In this document: piece by piece, positions 23,452-32,766 of the stretch
Numbering within the stretch: position 1 is the stretch's first letter
How the letters are laid out: every line of letters starts with the position of its first letter
NCBI GenBank assembly: GCA_934131175.1
Contig: CAKOZD010000002.1
Coordinates: 62,001 to 126,000, forward strand
DNA: 64,000 nucleotides
DNA from: an uncultured Bacilli bacterium
GTDB lineage: Bacteria; Bacillota_I; Bacilli_A; RF39; UBA660
Reading direction: 5' to 3'
Notes under the pieces: model-generated
What the model was told of the DNA's origin: nothing
What the model saw: only the letters and a program-made list of their open reading frames with translations
Database searches by the model: none
Program-made: the position numbers and the translations under genes

Positions 23452-24492
23452 ATGAAAATAGAAGAAGTTAAAGAGTTACTTTTAAATGATATGAAAAGTG
23501 TAACAGACTTAAATAGTTTAAATGATTTAAAAGTAAAATATCTTGGTAAAAAGGGTTTAATTACTGAACTTAATCAAGAGATTAAAAATATTCCAAATGA
23601 GGATAAGAAAGAATTTGGACAAAGGGTAAATGAAGTTAGAAGTAGTTTTACTGAGTTTTATGAAGAGAAAAAGAATGAGTTTGAAACAGCTATTTTAAAT
23701 GAAAAATTAAAGAGTGAAGCAATTGACATTAGTTTACCTAGTTATAATATTGTAACAGGGGCTCCTAATATTCTTGAAAAACTTATTGAAGATGTTGAAG
23801 AAGTATTTATGTCTATGGGATATGATGTTGTAGATGGACCTGAGATAGAAGAAGATAAATATAACTTTGAGATGTTAAATATTCCTAAGGGACATCCTGC
23901 AAGAGATGCTCAAGATACATTCTATTTAAAAGGAGAAGAGATTCTTCTTCGTAGTCAAACTTCTCCTGTTCAAGTTAGAACAATGTTAAAAGGAAAAGGT
24001 GAAGTTCCTATTAGAATGATTTGTCCTGGTAAGACTTATAGAAGAGATGATGATGATGCAACTCATTCACATCAATTTATGCAAATAGAGGGATTACTTG
24101 TTGATAAAAATATTAGTTTAAGTGATTTAAAAGGTACTTTAGATATTATTTGTAAGAAGTTATTTGGTAATGATGTTGAGACTCGTTTCCATCCTAGTTA
24201 TTATCAATTTACTGAACCTTCAGTAGAGGTTGATATTAGTTGTTTCAATTGTAAGGGACACGGATGTAATATTTGTAAAAATAATGGTTGGATTACTGTT
24301 TGTGGAGCAGGTGTTGTTCATCCTAATGTTCTTAGAATGAGTGGATATGATCCTAAAGTATGGAGTGGATTTGCTTTTGGTTTTGGAGCTGAGAGACTTG
24401 CTATGCTTAAATATAATATAAATGACTGTAGAGTTTTCTATAATACAGATTTAAGAGAGAGTAGAGTATTTGATAGAAAGGAGAGTGAATAG
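23452..24492 (+). CDS. pheS: Phenylalanine--tRNA ligase, alpha subunit
   Basis: A 346-residue class II synthetase subunit. The N-terminal coiled coil (LKVKYLGKKGLITELNQEIK) contacts tRNA. The catalytic core includes GHPARDAQDTFYL, the motif 2 region RMICPGKTYRRDDDDATHSH, and motif 3 FGFGAERLAMLKYNI. A CFNCKGHGCNICK cysteine cluster lies in the insertion. It forms the alpha2beta2 enzyme with PheT, whose gene begins one base after its stop. Confidence 0.97.
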   Translation: MKIEEVKELLLNDMKSVTDLNSLNDLKVKYLGKKGLITELNQEIKNIPNEDKKEFGQRVNEVRSSFTEFYEEKKNEFETAILNEKLKSEAIDISLPSYNIVTGAPNILEKLIEDVEEVFMSMGYDVVDGPEIEEDKYNFEMLNIPKGHPARDAQDTFYLKGEEILLRSQTSPVQVRTMLKGKGEVPIRMICPGKTYRRDDDDATHSHQFMQIEGLLVDKNISLSDLKGTLDIICKKLFGNDVETRFHPSYYQFTEPSVEVDISCFNCKGHGCNICKNNGWITVCGAGVVHPNVLRMSGYDPKVWSGFAFGFGAERLAMLKYNINDCRVFYNTDLRESRVFDRKESE

Positions 24493-24493
24493 G

Positions 24494-26866
24494 ATGATTA
24501 GTTTAGAATGGGTAAAAGATTATATTGATATTAGTGATCAAGATTTAGAAGAGTTAGCTGTTAAAATTACACAATCTGGTATTAATGTTGAGAAAGTTAT
24601 TACTAATCATATTGATAATCTTGTTGTTGGAGAAGTAGTTGATTGTGTTAATCATCCTGATAGTGATCATTTACATGTATGTCAGGTTGCTGTTTCAGAA
24701 AGTGACGTATTACAAATTGTTTGTGGAGCACCTAATGTTCGCAAAGGATTAAAGGTTGTAGTTGCTCTTGTTGGCGCAGTACTTCCTGGGGATTTTGTAA
24801 TAAAGAAGAGTAAGATTCGTGGAGTAGAGTCTAATGGTATGCTTTGTGCTTTATATGAGTTAGGACTTGAAGAGAAGACAGATGAGGCATATGCTCGTGG
24901 AATTGAAGAACTTGATAGTAGTGCAAAAGTAGGAGATGATCCTATTAAGGTTTTAGGTTTAGATGACACTTTATATGAACTTGATATTCATAAACATAGA
25001 AATAATGACTGCTACTACCATATTGGATTTGCTTATGAAATTGGGGCTATTTTAAATAGACCTGTAAAACTTCCAGAACTTAGTTTTAAAGAAGATAAGG
25101 ATAGTGTAGAAAAACATTTTAGTTTAGATGTAGAAACAGATAAATGTCCTTTCTATTTAGCAAAGATGGTTAAGAATGTTAAGATTGGTGAGAGTCCAGA
25201 ATTTATTAAGAAAAGACTTGCTGCAGCTGGAATGCGCTCAATTAATAATGTAGTAGATATTTCTAATTATGTTATGCTTGAGTTTGGTCAACCTCTTCAT
25301 TTCTTTGATAAGAATAGTTTAGGTGATCATATTTTAGTAAGAGATGCAAAAGATAATGAAGAAGTGGTTACATTAGATGGAAAATTAAGAGTTCTTACTC
25401 ATAATGATATAGTTATTACAGATGGAGAAAAACCTGTTTGTATTGCTGGAGTTATGGGTGGAGAAAATACTGAAGTTGAAGATGATACAACTGATATTTT
25501 AATTGAGGCTGCTATTTTTGATTCAGTATCTATTCGTTATACTGCTGCTAACTTAGATCTTAGAAGTGAAGCATCTATTAGATATGGAAAAGGTTTAAGT
25601 TATGAGTATACTGAGATGGCTTTAAAACGTGCATGTCATTTACTTGAGAAGTATGCAGGTGCTACAATTCTATCTGGTTGTGTTAGACATGATGTTATTG
25701 ATAAGACTCCAAATGTTGTAGAGTTTGTTCCAGATGACGTTAATAGGCTTCTTGGTATGAATATTAGTGTAGATGATATGAAAGTTGAGCTTGGTCGTTT
25801 AGGTTTTGATTATGAGTTAGAAGGGGACAAGTTTATCGTTACTATTCCAAGTAGAAGACTTGATATTGATCCTAATGTAAATGATATTGCTGAAGAAATA
25901 GTTAGACTTTATGGTTATCAGAATTTAGTATCTACTGTTCCAACTGTTCCTGTAAGACGTGGTGAATATGTTGGAGATGTTAAATATAGAAAATTGGTTT
26001 CTAAAAGACTTAGAGCACTTGGACTTAATGAGACTAAGACTTATACTTTAGTTTCTCCTGATATGGCTAAGTTATTTAAATATCGCGGTCTAAGTAATGC
26101 GACTCTTCCAAATCCTATGAGTTTAGATAAGAGTGTTGTAAGAACTACATTAATTCCTTCACTTTTAAATGTTTATCAATATAATAAAAAACGTAAAGTT
26201 AAAGATATAAGTTTATATGAGATTGCGAAGACATATGATAGTGAATATAATGAGACTAGTTTAATTTGTGGACTTTGCTCAGGAAATTATTTAAATAATG
26301 GTTGGACTAAACCTGTTAAGTATGATTTCTATATTGTAAAGGGAATTGTTGAGAATGTTTTAGATTATATGGGATTTAAAAATAGATATAGTTTTGAAGT
26401 TTCTGATTGTTCTGATTTACATCCTGGAATTAGTGCTAATATTTTACTTGATAGAAAAGTAATTGGTGTTATTGGTAGAGTTCATCCAAGTGTTTTAAAA
26501 GATGAAGTTTATGTATTTGAAATATCACTTAATGCTTTAATGAGTAATGTTAAACCAATTAAATATAAGGAAGCTCCTAAGTATCCTGGTATTTCAAAAG
26601 ATATGGCATTCATTGTTTCAAAAGATGTAACTGCAGGAGAAGTAATGGATACTATTAAAAAAGCAGGTAGTAGAATGCTTGATAGTGTAAGTGTATTTGA
26701 TGTTTATACTGGTGAAAATGTAGATAGTGATAAAAAGTCAATTGCGTTTACTCTTAACTTCTTAAATCTTGAGAGAACACTTACTGAAGAAGAAGTAATG
26801 GAAGTATTTAATAATATTATTTCTAAGGTTATTGAAAAACACAATGCAGTTTTAAGAGATAAGTAA
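24494..26866 (+). CDS. pheT: Phenylalanine--tRNA ligase, beta subunit
   Basis: A 790-residue subunit. In order: the EMAP/tRNA-binding domain at about 40-150 (VVDCVNHPDSDHLHVCQV), the B3/B4 editing domain, the B5 domain, the catalytic-like region, and the C-terminal anticodon-binding FDX-ACB domain (YPGISKDMAFIVSKDV, LNFLNLERTLTEEEV). ATG 24494 follows AAGGAGAG inside the end of pheS; the earlier in-frame ATG at 24470 lacks a site. It is translationally coupled to pheS and controlled by the T-box. Confidence 0.97.
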   Translation: MISLEWVKDYIDISDQDLEELAVKITQSGINVEKVITNHIDNLVVGEVVDCVNHPDSDHLHVCQVAVSESDVLQIVCGAPNVRKGLKVVVALVGAVLPGDFVIKKSKIRGVESNGMLCALYELGLEEKTDEAYARGIEELDSSAKVGDDPIKVLGLDDTLYELDIHKHRNNDCYYHIGFAYEIGAILNRPVKLPELSFKEDKDSVEKHFSLDVETDKCPFYLAKMVKNVKIGESPEFIKKRLAAAGMRSINNVVDISNYVMLEFGQPLHFFDKNSLGDHILVRDAKDNEEVVTLDGKLRVLTHNDIVITDGEKPVCIAGVMGGENTEVEDDTTDILIEAAIFDSVSIRYTAANLDLRSEASIRYGKGLSYEYTEMALKRACHLLEKYAGATILSGCVRHDVIDKTPNVVEFVPDDVNRLLGMNISVDDMKVELGRLGFDYELEGDKFIVTIPSRRLDIDPNVNDIAEEIVRLYGYQNLVSTVPTVPVRRGEYVGDVKYRKLVSKRLRALGLNETKTYTLVSPDMAKLFKYRGLSNATLPNPMSLDKSVVRTTLIPSLLNVYQYNKKRKVKDISLYEIAKTYDSEYNETSLICGLCSGNYLNNGWTKPVKYDFYIVKGIVENVLDYMGFKNRYSFEVSDCSDLHPGISANILLDRKVIGVIGRVHPSVLKDEVYVFEISLNALMSNVKPIKYKEAPKYPGISKDMAFIVSKDVTAGEVMDTIKKAGSRMLDSVSVFDVYTGENVDSDKKSIAFTLNFLNLERTLTEEEVMEVFNNIISKVIEKHNAVLRDK

Positions 26867-26871
26867 AATTG

Positions 26872-26896
26872 GACAGTTTGATGCTGTCTTTTTTTT
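26872..26896 (+). terminator. Terminator after pheT
   Basis: GACAG (26872-26876) pairs with CTGTC (26884-26888), followed by eight T. Confidence 0.8.
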
Positions 26897-26952
26897 GTTT
26901 TTAATTACTTTTTTTCTTTTTTTTGTTAATATTATAATAGAGGTGAAAAAGT

Positions 26953-27795
26953 GTGAGTAAGGAAATAAAAAAAAGAGTAAAAGACAGTGAGATTGAAGTT
27001 GCTAGGTCATCTAATAAAAAGATATTTATTATCACAATTATTGTTTTATTATTAATAATAGTTGGATTAGTTTTATTTTTATTATATGATTATAAAGTTA
27101 TATTTCCACCAAAGAATACAACTCCAGTAGTTGATAATAATAAGAAGAAAACTACAACTACTAGACATGAAGATAAGTATGTTGATGTAGATGTTGATAG
27201 TCCAAGAATTATTAATTTATATAATAGTGTCTATAGTGGAAAAATCGATTCTTATTTATTTGATTCTAAAAAAGTAGATGTTTCTTTAATGAGTGATGAA
27301 TATAAATTCCAAGTTGCATTTAATACTTATGGTAAAGATATTACTTATCTTCCAACTGCATATGTTTCTGAGGTCGATGTGAAAAATGCATATGAAAATG
27401 TATTTGGAAAGGATACTTATAAAAGACCAGAAAAATTAAGTGATGGATGTAATGATATGGTATTTGATAATCTTAGTAAGGCATTTATTAGTGAACAAAC
27501 TGGATGTGGTGAAACAACTTCATTTGGTTCTCATAGTAAAATAATTAGTGCTAAGAAAAACTCTAGTGAATTATTAATTACAGCTGCTTATGTATTTAAT
27601 TATATGGATAAGCTTTATAAAGATCCAAATGGTAATGAAGAACTTGCTGAAAATGATGGCGAATATACAACAGTTAGACATTATAATTCTTATATAGAAG
27701 AAAATAAAGATAAACTTATGCAATATACATTTAAGTTTAATTTAGCTGATGATGGTTTCTACTACTATTCAGGATTTGAAAGAACTAATGGATAA
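26953..27795 (+). CDS. Single-pass membrane protein of a local paralogous family (member 1)
   Basis: A 280-residue protein with a GTG start behind AGGTGA. The N-terminal helix at about 24-46 (IFIITIIVLLLIIVGLVLFLLY) anchors an outer domain after a Thr/Lys linker. The motif ENVFGKDTY ... SDGCNDMVFDN ... EQTGCGETTS matches proteins at 41058 and 44389: Phe-Gly, then two cysteines about 25 residues apart, the second before Gly. The cysteines could form a disulfide. No function is known. Confidence 0.8.
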   Translation: MSKEIKKRVKDSEIEVARSSNKKIFIITIIVLLLIIVGLVLFLLYDYKVIFPPKNTTPVVDNNKKKTTTTRHEDKYVDVDVDSPRIINLYNSVYSGKIDSYLFDSKKVDVSLMSDEYKFQVAFNTYGKDITYLPTAYVSEVDVKNAYENVFGKDTYKRPEKLSDGCNDMVFDNLSKAFISEQTGCGETTSFGSHSKIISAKKNSSELLITAAYVFNYMDKLYKDPNGNEELAENDGEYTTVRHYNSYIEENKDKLMQYTFKFNLADDGFYYYSGFERTNG

Positions 27796-27810
27796 TTTAG
27801 TTCTTTTTTT
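27779..27810 (+). terminator. Terminator overlapping the stop codon
   Basis: AAAGAACTAA (27779-27788) pairs with TTAGTTCTTT (27797-27806), then T. The stop TAA at 27793-27795 lies in the loop. Confidence 0.8.
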
Positions 27811-27876
27811 CTTGTTTTATTTATTTTAATGATTTATTATTATGGTAAGGTGAGTGTGCCTAGGAAGGAGATATTA

Positions 27877-29598
27877 ATGGAAAAAGAAGAAGTTGCAATA
27901 AATGATGAAGAAAAAAATGTTGCAGAAGAAACACAAGATGTAGATGTAAAAGATGAGAATGGTTTAGATGAAGAAGAGAAAAAAGTAGTTGAGAAAGCTA
28001 AAGAACTTGATGGTGAAGTTTCTAGAAAACAAAAGAAAAATAATAAGAAAAAAATAATTATTATAGTCATTATTATTTTGATTTTAATTATTGGAGGAGT
28101 ATTTGGTTATTTTTATTTCTTTAACGGAAAAGATAATAAAAAAGAACAAGTATCTAATGAAAAGAAAGAGTATAAGTCTGCTTATAGAATGGAAGGTAAT
28201 GATTTATCAGACTTTGACCTTTATTTCTTACAACTTGAGAATGCTAAAAAGAATGCAATTTATAGTCCTTTATCTATAAAGTATGCACTTGCAATGTTAC
28301 AAGAAGGAACTAAGGGTGACAGTAAGGCTCAAATTAATGCTTTAATTGGAGATTATAAATCTAAGAAATATACTAATAGTGAACATTTATCACTTGCTAA
28401 TGCTATGTTTATAAAAAGTAGTATGAAGGATGCAGTGGTTTCTGATTATACAAATAATTTATCTACTAAGTATGGAGCAGAAGTTATTTATGATAATTTT
28501 ACAACTGCTACTAATGTTAATAATTGGATTAGTAATAAGACTCTAAATTTATTAAATAATGTTTTAAAAGATACAGATGTTAATAATCTTGATTTCTTAC
28601 TTGTTAATTCACTTGCTATTGATATGGATTGGAACTATAAGTTACAATGGGAACAAAGTGATAGTAAAGTAGATGAAAAACGTTATTCAGTAGACTATGC
28701 TCATGAAAAATATGAAGACTCTGTTCCTCTAATTCAAGATAAGAGTGAGTTCAGTACAATATCATTTAATAATGGAGCAGTACAGGCAAAAGCTGCACAG
28801 ATTGGAGCATCTATTAATAATTATGATATTATTAAGGAGCTTGGTGAAGATAACATTAGAAAGTTTATTGAAGAAAAATATAGAGAGTATTTAAAAGACC
28901 CTCAATGTGGTGAAGAAAATACAGAAGAGCAAATAAAGAGTTTTGTTAATGAGTATATTAAAACTATTGGTGAAAATTATAAACAAATAGATTCATCAAC
29001 TGATTTCTTATTCTATACAAATGATGATGTTAAAGTATTTGCTAAAGATTTAAAAACTTATGATAATACTACATTACAATATGTTGGAATTATGCCTAAT
29101 AAAGTTTCTTTAGAAAAATTTATTAATAAGGCTAATGCTAAGAGTATTTCTAAACTTATAAGTAGTTTGAAACCTCTTGAATTAAGTAGTTTTGAATATG
29201 GTAAAGTTTATAAGATTAAAGGATATATTCCATTCTTTAAATATGATTATGAACTAAAATTAGATAAAGATTTAAAATCTCTTGGTGTAAAAGATATATT
29301 TGATGCATCAAAAGCAGATTTATCTGGTATGATGAAAAATAGTAGTGGAGAGTTTATTAGTAAAACTATTCATAAAGCAAATATTGATTTTTCTAATGAT
29401 GGTATTAAAGCAGCTGCTGTAACTGTTGTAGGTGGAATGGGTGCTGCATCATGTCCTTCATTTGATTATGAATATGATGTACCTGTTGAAGAGATTGATT
29501 TAACTTTTGATAAACCATTTATGTATGTAATTAGAGATAAATCAACTGGAGAAGTTTGGTTTACTGGTTCTGTTTATGAACCTCGTGATAATTATTAG
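27877..29598 (+). CDS. Membrane-anchored serpin
   Basis: A 573-residue protein. An acidic N-terminus of about 50 residues is inside, a helix at about 58-78 (IIIIVIIILILIIGGVFGYF) spans the membrane, and a serpin domain of about 460 residues is outside. Serpin signatures are NAIYSPLSIKYALAMLQEG, the shutter region near LVNSLAIDMDWNY, the hinge NDGIKAAAVTVVGGMGAAS, and FDKPFMYVIRDKSTGEVWF with final GSVYEP. The reactive loop CPSFDYEYD after the hinge is short. Serpins trap serine or cysteine proteases irreversibly. A gut commensal could use it against host or microbial proteases. ATG 27877 follows AAGGAG; the in-frame ATG at 27829 has no site. Confidence 0.9.
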   Translation: MEKEEVAINDEEKNVAEETQDVDVKDENGLDEEEKKVVEKAKELDGEVSRKQKKNNKKKIIIIVIIILILIIGGVFGYFYFFNGKDNKKEQVSNEKKEYKSAYRMEGNDLSDFDLYFLQLENAKKNAIYSPLSIKYALAMLQEGTKGDSKAQINALIGDYKSKKYTNSEHLSLANAMFIKSSMKDAVVSDYTNNLSTKYGAEVIYDNFTTATNVNNWISNKTLNLLNNVLKDTDVNNLDFLLVNSLAIDMDWNYKLQWEQSDSKVDEKRYSVDYAHEKYEDSVPLIQDKSEFSTISFNNGAVQAKAAQIGASINNYDIIKELGEDNIRKFIEEKYREYLKDPQCGEENTEEQIKSFVNEYIKTIGENYKQIDSSTDFLFYTNDDVKVFAKDLKTYDNTTLQYVGIMPNKVSLEKFINKANAKSISKLISSLKPLELSSFEYGKVYKIKGYIPFFKYDYELKLDKDLKSLGVKDIFDASKADLSGMMKNSSGEFISKTIHKANIDFSNDGIKAAAVTVVGGMGAASCPSFDYEYDVPVEEIDLTFDKPFMYVIRDKSTGEVWFTGSVYEPRDNY

Positions 29599-29600
29599 GA

Positions 29601-29626
29601 AAAGGGTAATGATATTACCTTTTTTC
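29601..29626 (+). terminator. Terminator after the serpin gene
   Basis: An AAGGGTAAT/ATTACCTTT stem with one G-T pair, followed by T-rich sequence. Confidence 0.7.
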
Positions 29627-29683
29627 TTTTGATGTTTCCTTTATTTTTCTTTTATTTTATAGTAAAATGATAGTGGTGGTTAT

Positions 29684-30322
29684 ATGCAACTTAGTTATAA
29701 TGATAAAGAATATGATATAGTTATTGAAAAGAAAAAGGGTAATAAAAATACTTATATTAGAGTAAAGAAAGATTTAAAAATACATGTTACTACTAATTAT
29801 TTTGTTTCAATGTTTTCTATTAAAAAACTTATTCGTGAAAACTATGATAGAATTTGTAGAATGATTGATTTTCAAGAAACTAAAGCTAAAAATAATAATG
29901 GTTTTTATTATCTTGGTAAACAATATGTAGTTATTTATATTGATGGAGATGATATTTCTTTTTCAGGTGATAAAGTATATATTGGTAATTCTTTTGATAT
30001 TGATAAGTGGTATAAGATGCAGGCTAAGACTTTGTTTTTAGAAAGACTTGATTATAATTATAATAATTTTACTAGAAAGATTCCTTATCCGAAGTTAAGA
30101 ATTAGAAAGATGACTAGTAGGTGGGGAGTATGTAATGTACTTACTCATATTATTACTTTAAATTTAGAACTTATAAAAAGAGATACAAAGTATTTAGATT
30201 ATGTTATTATTCATGAACTTAGTCATTTAATACATGGAGATCATTCAGATGGATTTTGGAAATTAGTAGAAGATAATATGCCTGATTATAGAAAATATAG
30301 AGAAGAAATGAAGGAGTTTTAA
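29684..30322 (+). CDS. YgjP-like metal-dependent hydrolase (DUF45/WLM-type)
   Basis: A 212-residue protein. The C-terminal domain has RKMTSRWGVCN and the zinc motif HELSH in VIIHELSHLIHGDHSDGFWKLV, the arrangement of the YgjP/DUF45 metallopeptidase-like family. No signal peptide, so it is cytoplasmic. The substrate of the family is not established. Its last base A is the first base of the following methyltransferase ATG (overlap TAATG), indicating translational coupling. Confidence 0.88.
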   Translation: MQLSYNDKEYDIVIEKKKGNKNTYIRVKKDLKIHVTTNYFVSMFSIKKLIRENYDRICRMIDFQETKAKNNNGFYYLGKQYVVIYIDGDDISFSGDKVYIGNSFDIDKWYKMQAKTLFLERLDYNYNNFTRKIPYPKLRIRKMTSRWGVCNVLTHIITLNLELIKRDTKYLDYVIIHELSHLIHGDHSDGFWKLVEDNMPDYRKYREEMKEF

Positions 30323-31056
30323 TGGTTATTACGAGTTTAGATAATGAAAAAGTTAAAGGATTGGTTAAGTTACAAAAAAGAAAGTATCGTGATCTTACTA
30401 ATACTTTTATAGTAGAAGGAATGCATTTAGTACTTGAGGCATATAAGGCAAATATTGCGACTGAATTAATTGTTTTAGAAGATGAAGTTATTCCAATTAA
30501 ACTTCCATATACATATGTAAGTCTTGAAGTTATGAAGAAGATTAGTACAATGGATACACCTCCTACGATAATGGCTGTATGTAAGAAGAATACTAATAAT
30601 GAAATTATGGGTAGTAGAATACTTTTACTTGATGAGGTACAGGACCCAGGAAATTTAGGAACTATAATACGTAGTGCGGTTGCTTTTAATATAGATACTA
30701 TAATACTTTCTGAGAATACAGTTGATTTATATAATCCTAAAGTTTTACGAGCAACTCAGGGTATGTTTGCTCATATAAATATAATTAGTATGAATGCGGA
30801 TGTAGCAATAAATTATTTAAAGAGTAAAAATATAGTTGTATATGGTACAAATGTTGAATATGGAATTGATGTTAGAAATCTTGATTCTTCTTCTAAGAAG
30901 GCATTCTGTCTTATAATGGGAAATGAAGGAAATGGTGTTAGACAAAGTATTCAAAAAATGTGTGATAAGAATCTATATATAAATATGAATAGTCAAGTTG
31001 AGAGTTTAAATGTTGCGATTGCTTGTAGTATTTTATTATATGAATTGGGGAGATAA
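30322..31056 (+). CDS. SpoU/TrmH-family rRNA/tRNA 2'-O-methyltransferase
   Basis: A 244-residue SPOUT methyltransferase. The N-terminal substrate-binding part (KVKGLVKLQKRKYRDLTNTF) resembles YsgA-type 23S rRNA methyltransferases. The SPOUT motifs are LDEVQDPGNLGTIIRSAVAF, IIMGNEGNGV (here LIMGNEGNGV) and QVESLNVAIACSILLYE. It transfers a methyl group from SAM to a ribose 2'-OH in RNA. The target position is not evident. It forms a run with rimM and trmD. Confidence 0.9.
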   Translation: MVITSLDNEKVKGLVKLQKRKYRDLTNTFIVEGMHLVLEAYKANIATELIVLEDEVIPIKLPYTYVSLEVMKKISTMDTPPTIMAVCKKNTNNEIMGSRILLLDEVQDPGNLGTIIRSAVAFNIDTIILSENTVDLYNPKVLRATQGMFAHINIISMNADVAINYLKSKNIVVYGTNVEYGIDVRNLDSSSKKAFCLIMGNEGNGVRQSIQKMCDKNLYINMNSQVESLNVAIACSILLYELGR

Positions 31057-31058
31057 GT

Positions 31059-31541
31059 ATGAATAAAGTATATATTGGTAAGATTGTAAATACCCATGGA
31101 ATAAAGGGAGAGATTAGATTACTTAGTGATTTTCCTTTTAAAGATAAAGTTTTTGTAGTTGGAAATAGTATTTTAATTGATGATATTGAATATAAAATTA
31201 ATAGTTATAGAAGACATAAGATGTTTGATATGATTACTTTAGAAGGCTATAATAATATTAATGATGTTTTATTTCTTATGAAAAAGAAAGTATATTTTGA
31301 TAAAGATAAATTAATTTTATCAGATGATGAAATACTTGATGAAGATTTAGTCAAATTTAAGGTAATAGATGATGATGGAAATATTGGTAAAATAAATGAG
31401 ATTTTTATGGCTAGTAGTACCAATAAAATACTTAGAGTAGAATTTTCTCATGAAGTTTTAATTCCATATAATTCTCCTATTATAAAAAGTATTGATAAAA
31501 ATAAAAAAGAAATACATGTAAGTCTAATTGGAGGTATGTAG
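31059..31541 (+). CDS. rimM: Ribosome maturation factor RimM
   Basis: A 160-residue protein with the RimM N-terminal start VYIGKIVNTHGIKGEIRL and a C-terminal PRC-barrel (DEDLVKFKVIDDDGNIGKI ... VLIPYNSPIIKSID). It assists 16S 3'-domain maturation with S19. It abuts trmD directly (stop TAG, then ATG at 31542), the conserved rimM-trmD pair. Confidence 0.94.
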   Translation: MNKVYIGKIVNTHGIKGEIRLLSDFPFKDKVFVVGNSILIDDIEYKINSYRRHKMFDMITLEGYNNINDVLFLMKKKVYFDKDKLILSDDEILDEDLVKFKVIDDDGNIGKINEIFMASSTNKILRVEFSHEVLIPYNSPIIKSIDKNKKEIHVSLIGGM

Positions 31542-32213
31542 ATGTTAAAGATTGATATATTAACTCTTTTTCCTAATATGTTTGATGGTGTATTTCAGGA
31601 ATCAATTTTAAAAAGAGCGATTGATGAAGGCAAAATAGAGATTAATTTAATTAATTTTAGAGATTTTACTAATGATTCTCATAATAAAGTAGATGATACT
31701 CCATATGGTGGAGGAGCTGGGATGGTACTTATGGCTCAACCTATATTTGACTGTGTCAAAAGTATTAGAAGAGAAAACTCTAAAATTATATTACTTACTC
31801 CAGATGGTATTCCTTATAAACAAAAGATGGCATATGATTTATGTAGTGAAGAACATTTAATTTTAATATGTGGTCATTATGAGGGATTTGATGAGAGAAT
31901 TCGTAGTATTTGTGATATGGAAATTAGTATAGGAGATTATGTTCTTACTGGTGGAGAAGTTCCTGCTATGGTTTTGGTAGATTCGGTAGCAAGACTTATT
32001 CCAGGGGTAATTAATGAAAGAAGTCACTTGGACGATTCTTTTAGTGAGTCATATTTACTTGATTATCCAACTTATACAAAACCACGTGTTTTTGAAGGAA
32101 TGAAAGTACCTGAAGTTTTAGTTTCAGGAGATCACAAAAGAATTGCTGAATATAGATTAGAAGAGAGTATTAAAAAAACAAAGTTAAGAAGACCAGATTT
32201 ATTAGAAAAGTAG
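31542..32213 (+). CDS. trmD: tRNA (guanine37-N1)-methyltransferase
   Basis: A 223-residue SPOUT enzyme. The trefoil-knot motifs are PYGGGAGMVLMAQP, CGHYEGFDERIRS and IGDYVLTGGEVPAMV. It methylates G37 of tRNAs reading CNN or CGG-type codons and prevents frameshifting. rplS, usually next to it, lies 2.7 kb downstream after an insertion of four genes. Confidence 0.97.
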   Translation: MLKIDILTLFPNMFDGVFQESILKRAIDEGKIEINLINFRDFTNDSHNKVDDTPYGGGAGMVLMAQPIFDCVKSIRRENSKIILLTPDGIPYKQKMAYDLCSEEHLILICGHYEGFDERIRSICDMEISIGDYVLTGGEVPAMVLVDSVARLIPGVINERSHLDDSFSESYLLDYPTYTKPRVFEGMKVPEVLVSGDHKRIAEYRLEESIKKTKLRRPDLLEK

Positions 32214-32223
32214 TGGTGATATT

Positions 32224-32682
32224 ATGTATAAAGTATATGATGATTATGATAATAAGGGTAAGGTTCTTGATAAAACTGAATTTATGGATATTAATGGTTT
32301 TTTGATGGGCGGAAAGAAAAAGATTTTTTCTGTTGCTGGAAGTGAAATAAGAGAGATTAAAGTAGTTAGTAAAAATCTTGCTAATCCGATAGTCTCATCT
32401 AAAGTAATGCATAAATATAGTCAATTAGTTAATTATTTAACAGAAGTTTTGATTGAAGATGATGGAGATGATTCTGATGGAAGTTATCGTGAGGCACTAA
32501 ATCAAATAGAAAAATTCAGATTAATGGTAAAAAATGAATATCGTAATTTTTTAACTAGAAAAGAGTTAGAACACATGTCTAAACAATTAGTTATTTTGCA
32601 AAAAGAATTAAACAATCGTATACTAGAGATACATAATAGTTATATGGAAATGCTTAATAAGGAAAATGGTAGAGGTAGATAG
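32224..32682 (+). CDS. Hypothetical protein, possible coiled coil
   Basis: A 152-residue protein without a membrane segment. The first half has the basic segment MGGKKKIFSVAGSEIREIKVV. The second half is helical and charged (EHMSKQLVILQKELNNRIL). It is 10 bases after trmD behind GGTGAT, so it probably shares that transcript. No family is recognised. Confidence 0.7.
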   Translation: MYKVYDDYDNKGKVLDKTEFMDINGFLMGGKKKIFSVAGSEIREIKVVSKNLANPIVSSKVMHKYSQLVNYLTEVLIEDDGDDSDGSYREALNQIEKFRLMVKNEYRNFLTRKELEHMSKQLVILQKELNNRILEIHNSYMEMLNKENGRGR

Positions 32683-32693
32683 CCTCTTTTTTT
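32671..32693 (+). terminator. Terminator overlapping the stop codon
   Basis: AGAGG (32671-32675) pairs with CCTCT (32683-32687), followed by seven T. The stop TAG at 32680-32682 is in the loop. Confidence 0.7.
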
Positions 32694-32766
32694 CTATAAA
32701 TTTAAATATTATTTTAATAAAGTATAAATTAATGATATAATTTGATTAGAATATGGAGGTGTTCTT

